Origin: Verrucomicrobiaceae bacterium
GTDB taxonomy: Bacteria > Verrucomicrobiota > Verrucomicrobiia > Verrucomicrobiales > Verrucomicrobiaceae
DNA length: 64,000 nucleotides
Reading direction: 5' to 3'
Assembly: GCA_019694165.1 (NCBI GenBank)
Contig: JAIBCL010000014.1
Span: forward strand, 62,001-126,000
Every line of letters starts with the position of its first letter. Positions within the stretch are counted from its first letter, which is position 1. The translations under genes were made by a program, and so were the position numbers. Of the stretch, positions 29,362-36,738 are shown piece by piece. A model generated the notes under the pieces. The model was given only the letters and a program-made list of their open reading frames with translations. It did not search any database and was not told the origin of the DNA.

Positions 29362-29805
29362 ATGAGCAAGCCAGACCTGATCGCCATTGAGCACGACGAC
29401 TATCACGCCAGGCACATCGGTTGCTTGCCCGATGGCCGCCAGTTCTTCCTCACGTCACCGTTTGTTCCGGCCATCGGCGGGAGTGCTGGCAGAGAGTTTG
29501 TGGCGTTGTTCTTCTTCGACGAGTGCGGTCGGTTTCTCGAAGCACTCATCGACGACTTGGGCACCCGAGCCGAGATGGACGCACAGAGAGCCGCCAGCAT
29601 TTACGAGCGACGACTCGCAGAGCTTGGCGACGTCGAGTTTGGTCGGATCGAGGTGCAGCCGTTTGAGGTCGAGCGCTTCGGCACGAAGTTTGGCCTTTTG
29701 CCGCGCCCACCAGAGGACGACGATGATGTATGGGCTGTCGAGTTGCACCCCGGAAACTACATGGCGTTTTTTGAGCCGTGGGACAGCGGAGAGTATGACA
29801 CTTGA
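29362..29805 (+). CDS. Hypothetical acidic protein, accessory
   Basis: The protein of 147 residues starts MSKPDLIAIEHDDYHARHIG. It is soluble, acidic, with an alternating strand/helix pattern and an acidic stretch PPEDDDDVWAVEL near the C-terminus. No domain was recognised. A cytosolic immunity-type protein is one possibility, because the next gene ends in a barstar-like domain and such small acidic proteins often cluster with immunity genes, but nothing in the sequence proves it. A start at 29338 is also possible. Confidence 0.65.
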   Translation: MSKPDLIAIEHDDYHARHIGCLPDGRQFFLTSPFVPAIGGSAGREFVALFFFDECGRFLEALIDDLGTRAEMDAQRAASIYERRLAELGDVEFGRIEVQPFEVERFGTKFGLLPRPPEDDDDVWAVELHPGNYMAFFEPWDSGEYDT

Positions 29806-29877
29806 AACCACAGACCGGTGGACTTGATCTCGCCGCCGCAGCGGAGCCTACGCCAGGGTGCCCAAGAACCAAATGCC

Positions 29878-30495
29878 ATGCCCAAGACCTACTATTGTTG
29901 GCGCTGCAAGATGCCGATTCCGTTTCTAACTCGGGATGAATGGGAGCAGGTTCATCCATTGTTGGTGACTGACTTCGAGCGCATCAAGAGCCATCGGCTG
30001 AAAGATGGGGAGACACTTTCATCAGCCATCGCTGCGCTTCGACATGGTGCGTGCGAGCGCTATGCACAGATCACAGGTTTTGCCGAGACAAACCCCAATG
30101 CACTTTGGCATCACCACTTGGACATTTACGGCCCAGAGTGCCCTGCATGTGGGCACCTGTTTCGCACACCAAAAGCATCATTCTGCGCCAACTGTGGCTG
30201 GAGAGCAGGCCACATTCACATTGATTGGATGGAGATTTCGAGCTTGGACGACTTCTACCGGAGAGTTTTTCGTCAGATGGAGGCCCCTGCCTGGCATGGT
30301 GCGAACCTCGATGCTTTGTACGACAGTTGGGTGACCGGGGGCATCTGTCCGACCGGCCCGCCGTTTGAGTTTCGTTTCACATCTCAGATCGCAGATGCCC
30401 GCCTACCAGCAGGGGTGGCAGGTGTCATCCTCGAGACCGCCGGGAGGTCAGTGGCTGAGAACGGTGGAACCATCAAGATCGCAGAAGCGCCATGA
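29878..30495 (+). CDS. Zinc-ribbon protein with C-terminal barstar-like domain
   Basis: The protein of 205 residues starts MPKTYYCWRCKMPIPFLTRD. Cysteine pairs CWRC (7 and 10), CPACG and CANCGW suggest one or two zinc ribbons in the N-terminal 115 residues. The C-terminal part (about residues 118-200) resembles the barstar family: a short strand IDWMEI, then helix SLDDFYRRVFRQM, then WHGANLDALYDSW, which fits the barstar pattern of G-x-N-x-D-A-L-x-D. Barstar binds and inhibits barnase-type RNases in the cytoplasm. A role as an immunity protein or as a regulator using the barstar fold is inferred. It is 72 bases after the previous gene, in the same direction. Confidence 0.75.
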   Translation: MPKTYYCWRCKMPIPFLTRDEWEQVHPLLVTDFERIKSHRLKDGETLSSAIAALRHGACERYAQITGFAETNPNALWHHHLDIYGPECPACGHLFRTPKASFCANCGWRAGHIHIDWMEISSLDDFYRRVFRQMEAPAWHGANLDALYDSWVTGGICPTGPPFEFRFTSQIADARLPAGVAGVILETAGRSVAENGGTIKIAEAP

Positions 30496-30543
30496 ACAAC
30501 ATCCAAGGAACGAGCGAGGGCGAACAAGACGCCGGCACCCCTG

Positions 30544-31947
30544 TCACTTCGTCTCCGGGATGCTCGTGCCTTCGCAATCGAGCAGGGCTGGGCGGATCTC
30601 GCCGGCGATGTCCATCCAGCTCAGGAGCACGCGGCCGAAGTAGAACGTCTCCCAATTCACATGGCTGGCAAAGTGGCGGCCAAGCGGTGATTCCTTTGCA
30701 ACGAATGTGATCACACGACCGGTGCCGTCCGTGGAGCCGTCGATGTCGATGGCGTCAAAATCCGCGCGTACGGTCTCGGGCAGCTCGAAGGAGTGGCAGC
30801 GGCGAAGGCCGACGGAGAACCACTTCGGCTCGCGGCTCCGGCTCGCGATGTAGCGCGCGAGCAGGCCCTCATGCGTCTCGTAAAACAGCGGCCAGTAGAT
30901 GAAGCGGGCGCCGTCATCACTGTCGGTCATTTGCAGAAGGGCGCCGGCGGCACACGTCGTGGTGACGACGCGGAACATCGGCAGGCGCTGGCCGTTCGCG
31001 AGCGAGAGCGGGGGGTTGGTAATGGGTGTGAGCGCCAGAAGCCGCGGCGGCGCGGGGTTCTCATCGAACAAAGCACTTACCGCGGTGCGGTGCTTGTCCG
31101 CGGCAGCGATGGCGCGCAGGCGGTCTTCAAGCGTGGGGCTCTTGAACAGCGTTTGCGTGAGGCGCTCGGCATCGCTCATGGCGGCGTCGGTGATGAGGCG
31201 GTGGTTCAGCTCCTCCATCGGATCCGGGCGGCCGCCGGCCATGAGCACCGGTCCCGTGCGGGCTGCGGTGTCGGCGTGTCGCGCGGACTGCCCGGCACGC
31301 AGCAGCCGGATGCGCTCGCGTATCTTCTCACGGGCAAGCAACCCGGTGACACAACACACGGCGATGATCACGGCGGACATCGTGCACCAGAAGCCGAGCC
31401 TGCTGGTCTTCTGCGGTGTGATGACAGTCTCACTCCCACGCACCGCAACCGCAGCTTCGGCCTCGGCGGCCATGCCAGACCCACCCCGCGGCCTGCCGGC
31501 TGAAGAAGCCGGTGCGGCGGTGGCAGGAACCGGAAGCTGGGTCCATGCGGAAGGAAAAGGGTGCGACGGCGTGCCTGTTGCACCCCCGCTCGGCCCCGAT
31601 GGCGCGGCGGGCGGTGGCGGCTGCTGCCAGCCTGACTGCGGCATCACCATTTGTTGTTGTGGCGCAACCGGCTGCTGCGGCATCTCCGTTTGTTGCGGCA
31701 TCACGAGGTGCTGCGGATTCACCGGCAGCTGCTGCTGTTGCTGCGGCACCGGGTCGTTCAGGCGTGGCATGCGTTTCTGAAAGCGCACGGGCTGGGCGCT
31801 GAGGGATTGCGTCGCGGCACGGAATTGTGTACGCGGCGCCACGAAGGCGCAGTGTGCGCAGGTCTCGGACGCGCCAGACTGCGGCCGCGTGGACATGAAC
31901 ACATGTCCGCACACGGGGCATTGCAAGTTGGCGGGTCCGCTCAGCAT
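30544..31947 (-). CDS. Zinc-ribbon, Gln/Pro-rich, single-pass membrane protein
   Basis: The protein of 467 residues has four cysteines (10, 13, 30 and 33: CPVC and CAHC) forming a probable zinc ribbon. A low-complexity Gln/Pro/Met segment (about residues 68-155) follows, then a transmembrane segment (GFWCTMSAVIIAVCCVTGLLA, about residues 205-225). The C-terminal region has about 240 residues and is predicted to be outside the cytoplasm; it contains FRVVTTTCAAGALLQM and PKWFSVGLRRCHSF. I do not recognise the C-terminal domain. Zinc ribbon, low-complexity linker, TM and extracytoplasmic domain is a recurring design in Planctomycetes and Verrucomicrobia. It is 48 bases downstream of the M48 protease gene and may be its last operon member. 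Confidence 0.75.
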   Translation of the reverse strand: MLSGPANLQCPVCGHVFMSTRPQSGASETCAHCAFVAPRTQFRAATQSLSAQPVRFQKRMPRLNDPVPQQQQQLPVNPQHLVMPQQTEMPQQPVAPQQQMVMPQSGWQQPPPPAAPSGPSGGATGTPSHPFPSAWTQLPVPATAAPASSAGRPRGGSGMAAEAEAAVAVRGSETVITPQKTSRLGFWCTMSAVIIAVCCVTGLLAREKIRERIRLLRAGQSARHADTAARTGPVLMAGGRPDPMEELNHRLITDAAMSDAERLTQTLFKSPTLEDRLRAIAAADKHRTAVSALFDENPAPPRLLALTPITNPPLSLANGQRLPMFRVVTTTCAAGALLQMTDSDDGARFIYWPLFYETHEGLLARYIASRSREPKWFSVGLRRCHSFELPETVRADFDAIDIDGSTDGTGRVITFVAKESPLGRHFASHVNWETFYFGRVLLSWMDIAGEIRPALLDCEGTSIPETK

Positions 31948-31995
31948 CCAGCGACTATCGAACGGACCCCACCGCAGGGCGAGCCGATTTTTTCT

Positions 31996-33270
31996 TCACG
32001 CGCGCGTCTCATCCGGCGCACCGCGTGATTCCAGCGCGCGCAGCCGCTCCGCCACGGGCGGATGCGACAAATGCAGCCGCACATAAAACGGATGCGGCGA
32101 CGGATGGGAGAGCTGGTCATGCGAGAGTTTCTTGAGAGCTCCAGCCAGTGATGACGCCGTGCCTGTGGCATCCGCCGCAAAGGCGTCCGCCTCGAATTCA
32201 AAGCGACGGCTCAGGGCGAGCTGGCCCACGTCCAACAAAGTGGAGAGCGGACGGAAGATGATCATGCAAAGCACCAGCCCCATTCCCGGCGACATTTCCC
32301 GCACGCCAAAAGCCACGAACAGCGACGGCGAGCGCAGGGCGACGTGCAGCAGCACAAAGATCACGGCCATCTGCGCGAAGCCCGCGAGCATCAGCCACAC
32401 GACATGCCGCCTCTTGAAATGCCCGATCTCGTGCGCGAGCACGGCGACGATCTCGTCCGCCGGGTGCGCCGAGACCAGCGTGTCGAAAATGGCGATGCGC
32501 TTGTTCCGCCCGAAGCCCGCAAAGAAGGCGTTGGCCTTGCTCGAGCGGCGCGAGCCATCCACCACACTCACCTCGCTCACGGGAAACTCGAGCCGGCGCG
32601 CCATTGCGAGGATGGCGTCGCGCAGCGGTCCCTCCCGCAACGGCTCGAACTTCAGAAACCACGGCATGATCAGGCGGGGGGCGAGCCATGACATCAGCAC
32701 GCCGGCCGCGACGACGCTCAGCCACGCATACAGCGCGGCAAGCGGCTGCGTGGCGAAGAACCACACCACCAGCCACACCACCGGCAGGCCGATGACGGCG
32801 GACAAGACCAGCCCCTTGACGTGGTCCGCGATGAACGTGGCCGGAGTGCTGCGGTTGAAACCAAAGCGCGCTTCGATGCCAAAGGTGTCCCAGACATCGA
32901 ATGGCAGCGCCAAGACCGATTGCACAGCACCGAGCACCGCGACGAGGAGCACGCCGGTGCCCGCGGCATCCCATCCGCTGGACCGCGTCCACGCATCGAG
33001 CCAGCCGAAGCCGCCGCAAAACCAGAACGCCAGCAGCAGGCCCAGCGAGATGCTGCTCCGGACGATCCCGGCCTTTGTGACCGCGGTGTTGTATCCCACC
33101 AGCCGCTCGATCTCCTGCTTCTGGTCCTGCGTGCCCGCCGAGTCCGCCCCAGGCAGTCGCGACAGATTCAAAAAGTCGGCCGCCAGCTCCAGGTGAAAGA
33201 GGCCCAAGCTGCCCAGCAGGGCGAAGAGAAACCAGGGATTGTCCACATTCATGAAGGCGCGAAAACTCAC
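31996..33270 (-). CDS. Ste24-type M48 integral membrane metalloprotease
   Basis: The protein of 424 residues has about six transmembrane segments. The zinc motif HEIGH lies at residues 280-284 (AVLAHEIGHFKRRH), and a third ligand is provided by Glu360 in SRRFEFEADAFA. The N-terminal region includes the CAAX-protease-1 segment DVWDTFGIEARFGFNR. Bacterial homologues are assumed to take part in membrane-protein quality control because prenylated CAAX substrates are lacking. The chosen GTG start at 33270 overlaps the stop of crcB (GTGA), which supports translational coupling; an ATG at 33252 is the alternative. Confidence 0.92.
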   Translation of the reverse strand: MSFRAFMNVDNPWFLFALLGSLGLFHLELAADFLNLSRLPGADSAGTQDQKQEIERLVGYNTAVTKAGIVRSSISLGLLLAFWFCGGFGWLDAWTRSSGWDAAGTGVLLVAVLGAVQSVLALPFDVWDTFGIEARFGFNRSTPATFIADHVKGLVLSAVIGLPVVWLVVWFFATQPLAALYAWLSVVAAGVLMSWLAPRLIMPWFLKFEPLREGPLRDAILAMARRLEFPVSEVSVVDGSRRSSKANAFFAGFGRNKRIAIFDTLVSAHPADEIVAVLAHEIGHFKRRHVVWLMLAGFAQMAVIFVLLHVALRSPSLFVAFGVREMSPGMGLVLCMIIFRPLSTLLDVGQLALSRRFEFEADAFAADATGTASSLAGALKKLSHDQLSHPSPHPFYVRLHLSHPPVAERLRALESRGAPDETRA

Positions 33271-33656
33271 AGACTGCCGGCAATGCGCCAGCCAATGGCC
33301 GCTGCAGCGATGCCGAGGAGACTGCTGCCCGCCGAGTTCAGCAGCGCCAGCCAGCCATGGTGATTCTGCCAGAGGATGAAGGAGTCATTGCTGAGCGTGG
33401 AGAAGGTCGTGTAGCCGCCGAGCACGCCGGTGGCACAGAAGAACCACGCCGCCGAGTCACGCGTCTTCATCGCCGGAAGCCCGAACAAGAAACCGAGGAT
33501 GAAACTGCCGAGCAGATTCGCCACGAAAATGCTCCAGGGAAAGACACTCGTGGCCGTCACCCGCGCCAAGGCCAGCACTGTGCCGTAGCGCAACACGGAG
33601 CCGATGCCGCCGCCGATGAAGATGAGGAGCACGTTCTTCATCGCGCGCCAGGGCAT
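33267..33656 (-). CDS. crcB: Fluoride exporter CrcB/Fluc
   Basis: The protein of 129 residues has four transmembrane helices and the family signatures GGGIGSVLRYG, NLLGSFILGF and GVLGGYTTFSTLSND. Fluc channels dimerise and expel fluoride. The start at 33656 overlaps the previous stop as TGATG, suggesting coupling; MKNVLL at 33641 is the alternative start. No fluoride riboswitch was noticed upstream, as expected for an internal operon gene. Confidence 0.93.
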   Translation of the reverse strand: MPWRAMKNVLLIFIGGGIGSVLRYGTVLALARVTATSVFPWSIFVANLLGSFILGFLFGLPAMKTRDSAAWFFCATGVLGGYTTFSTLSNDSFILWQNHHGWLALLNSAGSSLLGIAAAAIGWRIAGSL

Positions 33657-34660
33657 CAGTGGTCCCGCAGCAGAATGAGCAGCTCGCGCATCCGCAGCTC
33701 CACGCTGAGCAGGCAGCGGTGCATGAGCGTGAGCCACTCGGTGTCCGTCCCCGGGCGCGCATCGCGCAGCAGCCGGTCGCAAGCGTTCACCCCCGCGCCG
33801 AAGATGGGCAGCGACTGCTCGAGATCGACGACGAGGAACTGCCACTGTGTGCGGCTGCCGCTCGAGAACTGGCGCAGCGCATGGCCGAGATGCGCCGCCA
33901 GATCACCCACGGTGGCGAGCAGGCGCATCACGGCGGGCTGCGAGCGCGCATCCGCGCTGGTGTTGAGGAGGCCTTCAAAGCGGCGCAAGTCGTCCGCGAG
34001 GCTGGCCGAACGTTGTGCGGGATGGGGCGGGTCCACCGGCGGCGTGGTCATGCCACCTGCCGGCCCGCCGGCGGACGCGAACGGATCCCGCAGCGCCTCG
34101 TGCGGCGCAAAGGGATCCTCCAGCGTGGGGGGCGTGAGTCCACGCGCCGAGGGCGGCTCCTCGGCACGCTTGAGAAGGAAGTGCTTCCGCCGCGCGCGGT
34201 TCTGCCTGAGCTGCGCCGTCTCCGCATCCTTCGAGAGCCGCCACTGCGGCACCGTGACACGCAACTGCAGATGCCATGACTGGATGAGCACACGCTGGTT
34301 CTGTTCATTGAACCACTCGAAAAACACCAGATTCTTCAGCCCGGCCGGATCGGGCAGCGCGTAGCCGGCAAAGGAAGAGTTCCGCCGGCGCGGCAGGCGG
34401 CCCGCCCGGTGGGAGGCAGTCATCACACCGGCGTGTCCACGCTGATCCAGCGCCAGGGTTTGGATCAGGTCGGGATCCGTGTCAGGCAGCGGATTTAGGA
34501 AGTCCACGCGGCAGCCGGCGATGTCCCGCAGAAAATTGCCGGCCAATTCCACCACCAAGGGCTTCCTCTGCCCGGCAAGGTGAATCGCGCCGGACACCAT
34601 GCCCGGCACTTCGTTCGAGAGATGACCTCCGAGCACGGAGGATTCGAGACAGATGACCAT
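33656..34660 (-). CDS. Hypothetical protein upstream of crcB
   Basis: The protein of about 334 residues starts MVICLESSVLGGHLSNEVPG. The N-terminal 75 residues contain predicted strands with VSGAIHLAGQRKPLVVELAG. The middle is Arg-rich, then Pro-rich (DPFAPHEALRDPFASAGGPAGG), and the C-terminal 120 residues form a predicted helical domain (SASLADDLRRFEGLLNTSAD to ELLILLRDH). No family was recognised. The frame is open upstream to 34810, but the beginning of that extension is rich in Arg and Cys and unconvincing. It is coupled to crcB by a TGATG overlap, so it belongs to the same transcription unit. Confidence 0.65.
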   Translation of the reverse strand: MVICLESSVLGGHLSNEVPGMVSGAIHLAGQRKPLVVELAGNFLRDIAGCRVDFLNPLPDTDPDLIQTLALDQRGHAGVMTASHRAGRLPRRRNSSFAGYALPDPAGLKNLVFFEWFNEQNQRVLIQSWHLQLRVTVPQWRLSKDAETAQLRQNRARRKHFLLKRAEEPPSARGLTPPTLEDPFAPHEALRDPFASAGGPAGGMTTPPVDPPHPAQRSASLADDLRRFEGLLNTSADARSQPAVMRLLATVGDLAAHLGHALRQFSSGSRTQWQFLVVDLEQSLPIFGAGVNACDRLLRDARPGTDTEWLTLMHRCLLSVELRMRELLILLRDH

Positions 34661-34808
34661 GAATGCGGGTACGCTACCGAATGGAGCAAAATCCCGCAAG
34701 CAACGGTTGCAAGGCGGCAGCAAATAATGCGCACAGCCACGCGCGACAAGTCCCGGTGCGCGAAGGATTTGCACAACCAACGGGCATGGGGCACTCTGCG
34801 CGCCTTTC

Positions 34809-35399
34809 ATGTTCCAGGACTTGTACGACTACCTCTATCATCAGGCCGATCAGGGCGGCATCCCGCTCAAGGGCACGGGCATCGTGCTCGGCCTGTTGCT
34901 CGTGGCCTCCCATCTCGCCGCGTTCCTGCACACGGATGCGACCCAGGGTTTCCTGAAAAAATTTCCCCGCAATTACGCCTGGGGCGTGGCGCTGCTGAGC
35001 ATCGACTTCCTCTGGGCGATGCTCATCATGAGCTACATGGACATGGGCGAGTTCTTCAATCTCCGGTCGAAGTTCATGTTCCTCATGCCGGTGGCATTTG
35101 TGCTGGTGCTGATTTTCGTGAAGGAGTTCCTCGCCGTACGCGCGTTCGGCGCATTGCTGCTGCTGGTTTCGGGTCCTGTGCTCACCGCCGCCTTTCTCCA
35201 GCCGCCGGCCAGCCGCCTGCTGGTGCCCGTGCTCGCCTACGTCTGGATCATCGCGGGCATGTTCTTCGTCGGCATGCCATTCGTCATGCGGGACTGGGTG
35301 AACTGGGTGACGGCCACCCCCGCCCGGTGGAAGGCGGCCACGCTCGGCGGTGTGATCTACGGCGCGCTTATGCTGGCAGCGGCCGTCACCGCGTGGTGA
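34809..35399 (+). CDS. Integral membrane protein, function unknown
   Basis: The protein of 196 residues starts MFQDLYDYLYHQADQGGIPL and has about five transmembrane segments: GIVLGLLLVASHLAAFL, WGVALLSIDFLWAMLIMSY, FMFLMPVAFVLVLIFV, a stretch around LLVPVLAYVWIIAGMFFVGM, and the C-terminal GALMLAAAVTAW. A short loop carries TDATQGFLKKFPRNY. No known family or active site was recognised. It is divergent from the 33656-34660 gene and convergent with the NdpA-like gene. Confidence 0.8.
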   Translation: MFQDLYDYLYHQADQGGIPLKGTGIVLGLLLVASHLAAFLHTDATQGFLKKFPRNYAWGVALLSIDFLWAMLIMSYMDMGEFFNLRSKFMFLMPVAFVLVLIFVKEFLAVRAFGALLLLVSGPVLTAAFLQPPASRLLVPVLAYVWIIAGMFFVGMPFVMRDWVNWVTATPARWKAATLGGVIYGALMLAAAVTAW

Positions 35400-35481
35400 A
35401 CAGGCCGAACAGGCCCCGCCTGTCCGAATTTACGCGGAGGCCGGGTGGCCGCACCTGCTGTTGTTCCTCCGCATCCGTTGT

Positions 35482-36546
35482 TCACGATGCCGACAGATCT
35501 TCGTTAAAGAAGACCTTGATGAACTTCATGTCCCTCTTGTCGTCGTAGCCGCGCTCGAGCGCGGGGGCGGGCTGGTCAGGTGCGGCAGGCTTGATGTGGA
35601 TCTCGACTCCGGTGTCCAGCTTGATGACGGCACCGGCACGGCGCATGACCTTCTTGATGTCCTTTGGCGAGATCTCAAATGTCGTCTCCAGCGGCTGGCC
35701 GTGGTCTTCCTCCAACTTTGTGCGCTGGTCGGCGAAGCGGGCCTGCGCGTCGGGCGTCTTGAGCACCTTCTTCTCGAAGTCATCGAGGTCGAAGTGCTCA
35801 TGCTCATCGAAGTAGGCGATGACGTCACGGGCGGCGTGGCTCTGATCCTCGGGCGGGATCGTCTCGTCGAGATCGTGCTTCACGGCGGACACAGCCATGT
35901 CGGCAAAGGTGCGGGTGAGGAAGGCGGAGTCGGTCACGGCCTGCACGCCGAGGAACTCGCGCACCCAGAAGCGTGCATCGGCGCCGGCGCGGTCGAAGGT
36001 GAGCACGCAGTAGCCGCGCTGGGGCCAGTGGTTCAGGATGAGCGCGCCTTTGTCGATCTTCTCGGGATTGATGCCGTGCTCGGTGTGCAGCTTCAGGTCG
36101 CCGTCCTCGGCTGAGATGCTGAGGAAAGGGACGACGCTCTCGGATTTCAAGATGCAGATGGCCTGCGTCACCTCGCCTTCAATCTCGATGTCATCGACGA
36201 GCGCGATGCAGAGGTCGCCCGACTTGATGTTCGGGTGGTTCGACTTGGCGTGCAGCCGCTTTGCGATCTCGCACCCCTTCTTGTGGAGTTTGCCGGGAGC
36301 GGAAAAGATGTCGCCGCAGAGCTGGTTCATCTCGTGATGATCGAGCGATGAGTGGTGGAAGAAGCGGTGCGGGGCGAGATTCTTGAAGGGTTTGAGGAAA
36401 AGCGCGGTGAGCGTCTCGCGGTCGTCGTCCCCGACCTTGTACGCCGCCTTGGAAGTCTGCATGCCTTCGTCGCGCTGCGGATTGCCGACTTTGGCGAGCA
36501 CGAGACTGGTGACGGAGGCAGTATTGAAACGGATGTGGAGCGACAT
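35482..36546 (-). CDS. Nucleoid-associated protein, NdpA/YejK-like
   Basis: The protein of 354 residues starts MSLHIRFNTASVTSLVLAKV. It has the features of the 37-kDa nucleoid-associated protein family: an N-terminal alpha/beta part with KNLAPHRFFHHSSLDHHEMN, the central SGDLCIALVDDIEIEGEVTQ and FLSISAEDGDLKLHTEHGIN, then FDRAGADARFWVREFLGVQA and a helical C-terminus. YejK-type proteins associate with the nucleoid, and some members are linked to foreign-DNA or conjugation functions. The same frame remains open far upstream, antisense to the next gene; the start at 36546 is fixed by the family N-terminus. Confidence 0.8.
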   Translation of the reverse strand: MSLHIRFNTASVTSLVLAKVGNPQRDEGMQTSKAAYKVGDDDRETLTALFLKPFKNLAPHRFFHHSSLDHHEMNQLCGDIFSAPGKLHKKGCEIAKRLHAKSNHPNIKSGDLCIALVDDIEIEGEVTQAICILKSESVVPFLSISAEDGDLKLHTEHGINPEKIDKGALILNHWPQRGYCVLTFDRAGADARFWVREFLGVQAVTDSAFLTRTFADMAVSAVKHDLDETIPPEDQSHAARDVIAYFDEHEHFDLDDFEKKVLKTPDAQARFADQRTKLEEDHGQPLETTFEISPKDIKKVMRRAGAVIKLDTGVEIHIKPAAPDQPAPALERGYDDKRDMKFIKVFFNEDLSAS

Positions 36547-36738
36547 GGGGCGCGGAGAGTAGGAGGGAATCGCGCGGTGCAAAATGAATCGGTGGAATTT
36601 GTCGCGTGCATCGTGAAAGCCGGCGGCGGTGGATGTGAAAGCGTGCAAGACGACCGTGCCCCGGCTTGTTTCCCTCGGTGGAAAACAAACCCGCCTCGAA
36701 TCTTGAAAAGCTCCATTTGTCTTGTCCCTGACCCGCCG

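Noticed and set aside
29019-30543. Possible integron-type gene cassettes around the two accessory genes
   Set aside because: I found no pair of attC-like inverted core sites around either gene and no integrase in the window.
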